A model generated the notes under the pieces. That model was not told where the DNA came from, did no database searches, and was given only the letters and a program-made list of their open reading frames with translations. A program made the position numbers and the translations under genes. A stretch of 64,000 nucleotides of DNA from Cristatella mucedo (lineage: Eukaryota; Bryozoa; Phylactolaemata; Cristatellidae): contig WPIO01000001.1 in NCBI GenBank assembly GCA_009760855.2, forward strand, positions 13,521,001-13,585,000, written 5' to 3'. Below, one piece after another: positions 1-64,000 of the stretch (position 1 is its first letter; every line of letters starts with the position of its first letter).

Positions 1-154
1 ACTGATTGTAGAAGATGTATTGTTCGAAAATTGAACTGAATGGCACATAAAAGGGTACGCATGCATTCAGGCAGTACTCTGAGACTTGACTAGAGCTTCC
101 AAATGGAACTTTAAGCTGATGCTATAAGTACATTTTTGCCGTAGATATTGTAAT

Positions 155-235
155 AGTCTCGATAGCTCTGTCGGTAAGAGCTCTGGACCGGTAACCAGAG
201 GCTGATGGATTTGTTTCCAGTTCAGTGCGAATTTT
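155..235 (+). repeat. Degenerate tRNA-like (SINE head) sequence
   Basis: Contains an A-box-like TAGCTCTGTCGGTAAGAG and an anticodon-arm-like hairpin, CTCTGG pairing with CCAGAG around an 8-nt loop, followed by a poor B box. The oversized loop and weak B box argue against a working tRNA gene; a tRNA-derived SINE remnant is likelier. Confidence 0.35.
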
Positions 236-3200
236 TTTCAATACAGATTACCGAGACAGACGGCCTTCGCTTATTCTGAATTTTGAAATTAAAAGAGTTG
301 CCTTTACGAGTTGGCAGCTGCGTTGCCAGCGTGGGCAGTGAACATTTTTTCCGCCTCTTAATTCCTCAATTTTCAGGCTCAGGTATTTTACCCATAAATT
401 ATTATTTTGTAACGTTGTATCCTGTAGCTCGAATCTGCAAAACTGCTGCGACCCAGTTTGCATCCGTCAGAGCCAGTTCTTTCAACGGACGTTGAACGAA
501 GTTCTACGCAAATCACAAGCCTCGTACAAAAACGATTATAATTTTGCCGTAGTAACCGGAAAAAGTTCACAAGTATTTATAAACCGCTGGTACTAGAAAA
601 TCGCCCAGACTTGTTAGGTTTTATTTTATACCAGTGAGGCCATATCTCTATCTATGTGGCCAATCTAGGTCGAGGTCATTGCAGACTGGGTAGGCCCGTG
701 CAAACCTAGCCTGAAGAATGGCAAGCTGATTAGTATGTAGCGTTTAAAACCAAGAGAACGTGCGGCTACAGCACCTTTGCTGTTGTATTTTTTATAGCAG
801 ATAAAAGTATAGGCGTGGCTTTCTTCGTACTGTTGGCTACCACAGTGTTTTATTAAGCTTTTTGAAGTCCAGGCAATTTCGGTAACTGCCCCAAACCGGA
901 CAGATACTAACCACCTTTTTTGCTGGGTAAGTATTGGTGGCAAAAGGGCAGGCGTTTGTCTCCGAAGCGCATGCTAACTAGGGAGACGCTAACCGGGGGC
1001 GTACAGTCTGTTCTGTAATGGTGCCGCGCTGAATTGGTTTTTATAAGTTCGAGTGTGCTGTGCCATGAGTCTTGCCAGTGGTTCCATGTACAGTTGCAAA
1101 GTCTTTGTGTTCGCCAACGTAGGATATTACTAGAAGTGAATGCTTTCTGCTAGAAAAGCTCGGATCGTACTCAGTTGACGTCCGAGACTCCAAAGAGGAC
1201 AGCATGTAAGAGCAAGAGAATAGTCACAGTAATTAGAAGGTAGATTTGGTGAGATGCAATACTGAACCATTGGCATACTTCACCAGCCAGATTAAGACTG
1301 AAGAGACATTATGGTGAGTTTCCGAATTATTGTGACTAGGAACTAATTATTTGATAATCTACGGTTGGGCGGCATACAAGCCGAAGTCTCGAAATACTCT
1401 GTAGGTTGAGTTGTGCACCAGGCTTTGAGCAAGGCAGTTGAATTCTTCTTTGGTCGTCGAAAGAGATTAGTTTTTGCTATTGCTGGTGTTGTGTGCGCCT
1501 GCGGCTCATGCTGTTGTAAATAGCGAAGCGCCTGACACTAATGTACATTCCTCACCTATAACCAATAGTTACGCCGTTGAAGCAGCTAAGCGTCAGGTCA
1601 CTAATGCAGCTTATATTTCGTGTCATTTGCTGCGATTGATCGAGCTCTCATAAATGTGCCCGTTGAAAGGAATAAAGCAGAGTCTTGTTTACCGCGAACG
1701 AGCGCCCTGTGTCTCCATGAGACTCCCACTAGAACAGTCGCCGCCGGATACACTGCCATACAACTCTGGTGCTGCACACTTGCAGCCTTCTGTTTCTGTC
1801 GGCTAGACTGGTCTATGCTTTGGTTATGGACATTGTTGTAGTAACGAATGGCCACTCTTTATAGCTGCATGTATTCTGTTGCCGCTGGCATACCTTCGCG
1901 CATTGGTGCTATAATTACCAGTCGCTAGCCGTTATTCAAGGCTCAGACGTCGCTCGTATTTGCTATTCATCTACAAGCACTAGTATCATTGCAAGAGCTG
2001 TATTTGTGGCCTAAGAATATCAGAGAAAAGGCTCCACGGAAGTTTATAGTATTTCCTCAACTGTGGAATAATTGCTGAGGACATTGCCGACGCATGACAA
2101 ATAGTGGTTCGGCTAGGGACTGGTAAATTCGGTACACATATGCCAAGGTATGTCGAAGGTAACTGGTCATGGCACCGATTAAGAGCGTCCTTACCTTAAT
2201 ACAGAAAGTCCGCATCTATAGGGTAGAGCTGCCTATTCGACTGCAGCAGAGAGCTATGGGCCACCACCAGCCATAGCAGACAGCTGTGTTTGACACCCAG
2301 AACACAACTCAGCTGCCTGGCAAGAATACAAGGCCACAACTCACCAGCCTGGCTCAAAGCGTAGTGTGAAACTCAACTGCCTGAGTATTACAGATTTGGG
2401 CTCTTTCACAGCCTAACCATAGACTTTCACATACGTGGCTCTTAGTCAATATAATTCAGTAACTATGAATAACTTCTCAGTAGTAAATGTCTAGCTCGTG
2501 TAGCATGCCAGCGATTTAGTACTGAGAGTTTAATCGAATGATGATGTGCTCCCATCTGAATTTGTATGATATCGATAACAGTTCTCATTTTATACTGCTG
2601 ACTGAGAAATGGTGGTCACTTGTTTTCATCCAGACTATTGTGTCCAGATTATTTCATGCTCTCAGTTGAGATCTCTGTCGGTGGACTGATCGAGGCAGGG
2701 GATACGATTTGGGAGTTGTAATTCCAGCACCAAAATTCAGTGCAAATTGGAACAGCGATTGGCAGGGTTACGTGCAATAGCTTCACAGCTTGGGTGTGTC
2801 CCTACAGTACTACCACACGTTGGAGTGGAGCAGCCTGTGCACTCCAACTTCACCTCAAGACCACCGAATGGCAGAGTCAGGCTTCCCACGCTACTACTTC
2901 CTGAGGGCAGCTTAGCAGACTCACTGGCAGGGAGGGCTGCCAAGCAGCAGACCCTCTTTGGGAAGGTAGCAAGCTCTTATGGTGCAGCCCACTACGATCG
3001 GTTGGCTGGAGCCATGTTCAGCCACCCAACCAAATCTTTGGCTACACTGTGGCATTCTAGTTGCCTAGTACCATTGCCGTCCAAGGAAGCTGGCTGGCCG
3101 GCCGGAAATGGTACTGGGCATGTCTTCGATAGTGCAAGGTCGTGGCAGTAACATTCGGCCAGTGCTGTAAAGCTGGCTAGGGGAAGGGAGTCATGACTAG

Positions 3201-3798
3201 CCTAGCCACCTTGGTTCAACATGCCTCTGACAAAAGGAATTAAAGCATGTATTATGTGCCACTATTCGCCTGAAACAACTGCCCAGTGCATGACAACCAG
3301 CATCGTCAGTATATATTACTTCCGAAACGACATTGCTTTTGTCCTGCTCGACCTGTGAGCTGCAAAGCTTGTCTGCTGTAGAGAGCAAATAGAATCCATT
3401 CTTGGTCCCTTGCTGGTCCCAGTTTATTCAGAACTTCACAATGTAATACAGACCTATTTTGTCGACTTTCGCTAAGATGCCTAGGCACAACGGGTAATGT
3501 TTTCGATCAAATTCTTGGGATTGACTGTGGTTGCTAAAAACTGTTAACCCATATCTGACAGGGATCATGCAGTGGAGGTCAGCCAGCATTCTGTGCAGAA
3601 CTCCGCAGAGAAGTCCGGGACATACGTGGTTACTCGGAGATGAAGTATCAAGCCCGGCGTCTTGCTGTGCACATTGAGTGCCGGCTCCAAAATGCAGACA
3701 ACGTCGACCAATATGAATAGAAGTAAGAGTAAGCTGGCCGGCGACGACACCTTATGCAAAGTCGTGAACAGCATGACAATGCAAAAGCAGGATAGTCT
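236..3798. other. No recognisable gene
   Basis: Upstream of the first visible TRPM exon. The longest frame (2747-3151, +) has an odd proline/leucine/serine-rich translation with no family resemblance and lies in a locally GC-rich patch with GGCCGGCC. A GTGAGT follows an ATG at about 1313 but nothing supports it as an exon. The N-terminal TRPM exon(s) may lie here or beyond the window. Confidence 0.5.
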
Positions 3799-3819
3799 GT
3801 GGGCATTGTTTGCTCGTGC

Positions 3820-4136
3820 AGTTCACTGAAGTGGATTTGGATTTACGGCTTTCGAGGCAGCACATTGAAAAATTTCTTCAAGGAGCTTCATCCAACATTT
3901 ACTCTGCCATCACCTGATCTTCTGGGTAATAAGTTGATGATTGACAAGTACGATTATGTGCACACTGGAGGCATTTCGAAAACGCAAGCTGGAATCTTAT
4001 TTGCATGTCTCTGGATGGAGCGACCAACATCTTGCATAAGCAGGTTATCAATACCTATGTCGTTGATTTCTATATCGAAAGCGATCTCTTTGAGGAAGAA
4101 GTGCAGGATGAAGCCCAAGTGATGCTCAATAATTGA
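3820..4136 (+). pseudogene. hAT transposase remnant (DUF659-type region), frameshifted
   Basis: The first frame (to about 3970) reads LKNFFKELHPTFTLPSPDLL, the hAT motif 'F..F...L.P.Y..PSR..L'. A second frame (from 3999) reads ICMSLDGATNILHKQVINTY, the DUF659 '(S).DGWTN......N' motif, and stops at 4134. At least one frameshift separates them, and the tryptophan after DG is lost. hAT transposases cut and paste DNA transposons; this piece cannot be active. No terminal repeats were identified. Confidence 0.65.
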
Positions 4137-4491
4137 ATGCAAATGAATTCAATGACTACTCAATGATTTTTTAGAAGTTTAAAGAAAAGTATGGTTGAAA
4201 TATAGAATAATAATTTTTATACATATGTATCAAACAGGGGTCTTCAAACATGTTTCATTAGTTTAATAATCATTACTAACTTCTAAGCAGCAGGGCTTAG
4301 GCACTGACAAACTCGGTAGAACGAAGCTGCTCTGTAAATATATCTGATACTGTAGCTCACTCTATGAACTCTCAAAATGCTGTTTAATCTTTGAGTGTGC
4401 TATAGACACGTCCCAGTGTAACAACTCTCTAGTTGATATGAGTTTGTGAAGTTACAGACTGAGGTATAGTTTTTGGTCTTTATATTGCTAG

Positions 4492-59195
<54,704 letters not shown>

Positions 59196-60190
59196 GCAAG
59201 TCACTACTTATCCATCAATTGCTTAACGTTATGCCCAAGGTGTGCTCCCATTAGTAAATGTTCCCCGTGCTGCACCCTTCCCATCCCTCAGAGGACTGAA
59301 GCCCTGCTACTAGCTATGTCTGGCAACTGGGGTACTCTCCCCTAGGCAAGCGATCAGTCTTAACTCTAAACATGCCTCCTGAAAATCGAGTTTTCTGTAT
59401 TCTGGCTAAACTAAGCCGATTACCTACAGTTCATACCTACTGTGTTTGGCAGCTGCTTGTATATGCCACTAGCAGCACAGCTTCTGAACCACCAGAGATG
59501 AGTGATCAGTGCACCGGTAAGTCATGTAACTAGGCAAGAAGAGAAGAGGTTGTGTCTGAGACACTTCAGCCTGCCAGTAATCATTAAAGCCAGCGTCTTT
59601 TTTCTGCATGCCTAATGATGTTTTTAAAAGTTCCATGGTGTTTGTAGAGGTGACCGAGTCTATCGTGCACAACAGCTTAGTCATATTTCGGATGTCTGAA
59701 TTATTGCTGAATGATAACCTGGCAGGCAGACATTTTGTTGGACTTCAGTGCTAACTTGATGTTCATCCCATCTTTCTTCTTTTTATATCAAAACTCCATG
59801 CAAAAGCAAAATCATCTACATTTAATTATTAGAGACACCCAAGCGTTGATTACGGTCGGTAATATTTTTCAGACCTCGTTGGAGTCTGACCCGTGTACAC
59901 TTATCTTAAGACCATCTTGCTAAATACTCATTTACCATGTATACAAGTTACTCATTCATAAAAAGGGATAAATGAAGAACTGTTTGTAGGTCTCCAATGG
60001 CTTCTTAGATTAAAAAGAAAGTTATGATTATGCATACCTCAAACCATGGACCCTGCTACCGAAAAAGACAAATGGGCTTTTAGGAAGTCATATATTGCCG
60101 AAAATACCATTGATTTCTTTGTGCCGCTTGTGTTCATATTGCTGCCTGCAATAGTTCCACATAAATTCAGTGCACATTGCTCATGTTTGA
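59196..60190. other. Downstream of exon r; nothing assigned
   Basis: I looked for the S5/pore exon ('FFFLF', 'PYW.I.GE') and did not find it. The frame at 59711-59923 is not TRPM-like. Confidence 0.4.
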
Positions 60191-61325
60191 TTCGGATCCA
60201 TTCGTAAAGTATTGGCTACCCCAGGGGTCTGTTCTATGCCATATCAGTCCCTTTTGCTCTGCATACTCTCCCTCTTTCAGTAGTCATCACCAAGCACACT
60301 TTATATATATAATTCGTAGGTGTTCTTGCATATTCTGGTGACACTCAGCTGTACCTATGCTTGATCCCTTCATGTCTTCCAATTAATCGAACATGTTCAA
60401 CTCCCTTGCCCCATGCACTGCCGATATTTGCACTTGGATAGCAGCAGGCTCTTTTATATTGAATAACGATACATTATGTTACTCAGAAAGTAGAACCATC
60501 AAAAAGTCGTGGGCTCAAGCCGGGAGGCATATTTGAAGTGCCTGAATAGAGATTACATTCTCTTAGAGTACTATACAAATGATTTATATTTAATTATATT
60601 TAAAATGGGCTCGGCCAGCATGTCTTCTGCAACATCCTTGTCCAAATTAGTCTGCCTATTTTCACCTATTTAAAATTGCAAAAATTGAGCTTGCTTTGAT
60701 AAGGTTAATACAGCCAAGCTTTTCTATGCACTAGTGACATTCCTTCTTGACTTTTGCAACTCCAACTCACTACTTGCAGATTTTCCTGCCTGTGCAATAA
60801 GAGATTTACAGTTGGTGCAAAACGGTGCAGCTAGGCTAACCTGTGGTGAATACCAAAACTTCCATGTTACACCCTTCACACCGACCTGCTCTAGCTCCCC
60901 ATTAAAAAGCATATTGACTTCAGAGGTCTGTCACTGATGTTTAGGTCCTTTCGTTCTTTTTTCTGACGAATCTATAAGAATTACTTCCTTATTATGCTTT
61001 GCATCATACTTCCGGCTATTTTGACTCAAGTTGTTCAGCGGTCCCTCTACCCAATCTTAAATCCATTGGAGACCGTGCCTTAACTTCGCTTCCTCCCAAA
61101 ACCTGGAGCTCACTACCGACTGTCGTAACAAATTTGTCTGACTTGATGACACGAAAAAAAGCTAAAACCACATGTTTCTTGCAGCGCTAGTTAGGTCCGT
61201 GTGGATCCTTTTTTGTTCATTTGTGCTAAAATTGTGCATGTGATCATTAACCAATTGACATTCCCGGAGGGAGATTTAGTTCTCTTAGTGTAACATAAAA
61301 ATGTTTTATTATAACTATTATCACT
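60190..61325 (+). mobile_element. LINE family A, old copy split by SINE-2
   Basis: RT region (SGDTQLYLCL after CTTGCATATTCTGG) to about 60490, SINE-2, then the C-terminal region (LDFCNSNSLLADFPACAI; ALTSLPPKTWSSLP) and a worn tail near 61270. Confidence 0.7.
60497..60605 (+). mobile_element. SINE-2, 5'-truncated, nested in LINE A
   Basis: AAGTCGTGGGCTCAAGCCGG, AGTGCCTGAATAGAGATTAC, CTATACAAATGATTTATATT. Confidence 0.65.
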
Positions 61326-61329
61326 AAAA

Positions 61330-62605
61330 TTACCAACCATTCAAAGTAAATTCTCCATTCAGATTGACTGTAGCCATCAAAGACGATGGGCAGAAACCAA
61401 TCACAGGAGCTCTCTAATCCCACCCTCCCTGCCCTGCCACAACCCTTTTTTCTTTTGAGTACAACAGTTCCCACACTGCACTCAAAGGTGCCTTCTCAGT
61501 GCCCATAAATTCGGATCACTCGAACAGTGTATTTTGAACCTTTTGAAGATCGTAATTCGAATCATAGTTTGAATGGGTCCTTAACGAAATTATAGCTTTA
61601 TTCTGGATTTAGTAAACTAGGGAAGCATATAGAAAATTTTAGCAGTCCAGGTTACAGCTGGAAAAGTTATTGGAAGGGTCTCTAATATTAAGGCAAGAAA
61701 CTTGGGCATACTCCAAAAAAAGGCTAGCTAAGGAAGTGTGATGAAGCAAAACACACACATAAGCGACCATCTAAACTACTAGCAATTTACAGCACATAAA
61801 GAACCATCAGCAAGGTATCTTAGTAATAAACCGCTTTGGTTGTACAGTAGCAAGCCATCTACAGACTACACGTTAATAGCTCACATATTTTCACGACAAT
61901 TTATTAAGCAAGCACATTAAAACATTATTAATTAACAACAGATTTCATGAACAATCCATTTTCATGCATACCCTAATATAACCATTTGTAAATCACAGTG
62001 CAAGCACCCTAAATTCCAAGGCATAAAACTTTAATTATTAAGTGAGCACTATGTTATTTAATAAAACGTCATGCCAATTGTATGAGACTCTTACAAATTA
62101 ATATTAACTTGAAGCTCTACTGTACGCAATGGGAAAATACAATCACGTAAACAATGTTAACGTTAAGGGTACTGTCATCCCTTGCCACTTCGAGCTACGA
62201 CTTTCGCGGCTTCACTTTATCGTGGTTTTTTAAATATCTTCATTATAAAGTTTATTGAGATGGTGAAAATGATACAGCGCAAGCTCCGTTGTCTGAATCA
62301 ATTACACACCTCTGCATCACAATGAAAATTAAAATTACTGTATTTACCGGCTGTTGGTCTATGTATTAAAGCAATCCCACAAATCCTTCCATGTCAGGCG
62401 CAGCCTCATCGAGAGCAGTAACCTTGCTCTTATTTGACTGCAGTACACCTCATCATCACCTTTGAACAAATTGCATTATGTTCATAAGTTAGTGGTGTGT
62501 GTATAAACTGTGTGTGTGTAATTAAATGTACAGTAAGAATAATATGATATTTGTAACGTCTAATACGTCTTATGATCCCTTACTTTGTCTAGCATATTGG
62601 GTAAT
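61330..62605. other. No feature seen
   Basis: AT-rich; no recognised frame or repeat. Confidence 0.4.
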
Positions 62606-62607
62606 AC

Positions 62608-63142
62608 AATAATAATAATAATAATAATAATAATGCACTTGATAAAGCGCCCTCAGAGAACTCAATCTCTTTCTAGGCGCTTTAACTTGGCTGCAAAGGG
62701 AAACGCGATTGAATAGTGAGTAATATCGTGGTTGATAAACAACATGAATAACACGGTTAGGGGTGACATGCACAGGGTCAGCATGCAAATGTGATTAGTG
62801 GCAGCATGCACAGTCTCAGCACGCATAAGCACATGAAGGACGAATCACAGGGACCCACTAAATGCTGTCCTAAATAGGTGTGTTTTCAAGTTCTTTTTAA
62901 ATGTGGTCAAGTCAGGGGATGTTCTGACGCAAGTCGGGAGTGAGTTCCAGGCTTTGTGAGCATACGAACTAAATGCACGGTCTCCAAAGGATTTGCGCTT
63001 TGTACGAGGTATTTCTAGACTGTTGGATTCCGAAAAGCGGGTGGTACACTGCTTGGCCTGGTAGGGGAGTAGATCTGAGCGATAGGCTGGAGCCAAAGAA
63101 TGAAGTGACCTAAAAGTGAGCGACAAAACCTTGAAGTCAAAT
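62608..63142 (-). mobile_element. LINE family A 3' fragment, relatively young
   Basis: AATAATAATAATAATAATGC, perfect hairpin tail (AAAGCGCC/GGCGCTTT), minus frame 63126-62845 open over 93 codons (GDRAFSSYAHKAWNSLPTCV). Truncated at AAAACCTTGAAGTCAA. Confidence 0.85.
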
Positions 63143-63444
63143 ACGAGTGCAATGGTGACTAAAAGGGTGTTATTTCATTTTCAGAGGGCTTTAAGAATGT
63201 TAAAACCAAATTAGAAAATTGTGAACAGGTTTTCTATGCTTTAGTTAAGAAAGTGTTCAATTTATAAATAAAGAGTCGTACTTCACGGAAATTCACCTAT
63301 CACCGCAGAGTCTAGAACCGATTAACCACGATAAACGAGGGACGTCTGTGCTTTTCATTTATCCTGGCTTTTATCGGACGGATGTATGGACAAACATGAA
63401 CTAGAATAAATATATTTCTTTTGTGCACATGCATATGCACTACT

Positions 63445-63695
63445 CTTGTGCTGCCGACTGTGGCACATCCTTTCCAGCCATCCTGAGCTGCTACTTCCAT
63501 GCTACTCACTACATCAATTATCATCCTGACTCAGCTATGCTTCTCTTTTTCACTGTGTTGCGTGAAATGAAGTCTGTTGGTTATTACCGAATTACATGCC
63601 AAAAACAGCCAAGGCTGTGAGTGCGCAATAGAAACCACTCGTTCGTTACACCTACTTAGTTTGTGTGGTGCTGTGGAGCTACAGGCTAAGATACA
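63445..63695 (+). mobile_element. LINE family B 3' terminus
   Basis: CCTTTCCAGCCATCCTGAGC, CGTGAAATGAAGTCTGTTGG, GGCTGTGAGTGCGCAATAG match 44955-45190 base for base over long runs. Confidence 0.75.
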
Positions 63696-63699
63696 TTCC

Positions 63700-63822
63700 A
63701 TTACATGCACAGATACACGTGTGCATTTGCACAGACACACGTGTGCATTTGCACAGACACACGCGCATACGCACTCACGCACACACATGCTCACGCAGCA
63801 CACTTACACACACACACACACA
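63700..63822 (+). repeat. 22-bp minisatellite passing into CA repeats
   Basis: About three units of GCACAGACACACGTGTGCAT+TT, then ACGCAC/ACACAC low complexity. Confidence 0.85.
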
Positions 63823-64000
63823 ATGTGGAATTTCTGAGCTTTATTAGTTCACTGAAGACTGGCACTAGCTCTCAAGTCACTTGTGATAGCAATAGCAGCA
63901 CCTGACTAATGTTGGTCATCTATCTCTCTAAAGTATACAGAATGATAATTTTGATTAATGTCTGTATGTAAAGTAATGCAAGCAAGCCCACAGGTATGCA

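Noticed and set aside
155-235. tRNA gene
   Set aside because: Anticodon loop is 8 nt and the B box is poor; better explained as a SINE relic.
2747-3151. 134-codon frame upstream of the TRPM gene
   Set aside because: No family motif, no supporting splice sites, and an overlapping minus frame of similar quality in a GC-rich patch; likely chance.

Overview
The window is animal (metazoan) genomic DNA. It has spliced genes with short exons and long introns, many non-LTR retrotransposon copies, tRNA-derived SINEs, microsatellites, and no bacterial-style operons. The species cannot be named; the repeat load and the divergence of the one host gene suggest an invertebrate. Nearly all long open frames are retroelement remnants or chance frames.

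The only host gene I can support is a TRPM-family cation channel on the + strand, running from about 4.5 kb to 59.2 kb and continuing past both ends of what is visible. I rebuilt 17 exons plus one weaker candidate by homology, splice sites and codon phase (about 2.5 kb of coding sequence, about 840 codons). They cover the N-terminal TRPM homology regions (SLOG-like domain and MHR2-4), the pre-S1 segment, and membrane helices S1 to S4. The pore (S5-S6), the C-terminal coiled coil and the extreme N terminus were not found. Splice phase is consistent along the chain and no exon contains a stop, so the gene looks intact. Three donors fit only or best as GC (each GCAAGT), an unusual concentration for one gene.

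The introns are a layered deposit of mobile DNA. LINE family A (L2/CR1-like, with a hairpin tail ending in ATT repeats) has more than 25 fragments in both orientations. LINE family B has a distinct 3' end and at least five fragments, the longest at 42.55-45.19 kb. Two tRNA-derived SINE families are present; all six recognised SINE-1 copies lie antisense to the gene, and SINE-2 carries a LINE-A-like tail. There are also two broken hAT transposase pieces, a Ty3/gypsy reverse transcriptase scrap, a small non-autonomous LTR element (46.65-48.18 kb) with a 4-bp target duplication and an initiator-tRNA primer site, and a diverged tandem array of about 170-bp units (48.25-49.59 kb).

Region by region: 0-4.5 kb upstream or unseen 5' part, with a hAT fragment; 4.5-18.6 kb MHR1-3 exons; 18.6-36.2 kb MHR3/4 exons among LINEs; 36.2-51.0 kb repeat-dense introns with the LTR element, the tandem array, a hAT remnant and a LINE-B palindrome; 51.0-59.2 kb S1-S4 exons; 59.2-64 kb intron or downstream sequence. 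No complete mobile element with intact coding capacity was found.
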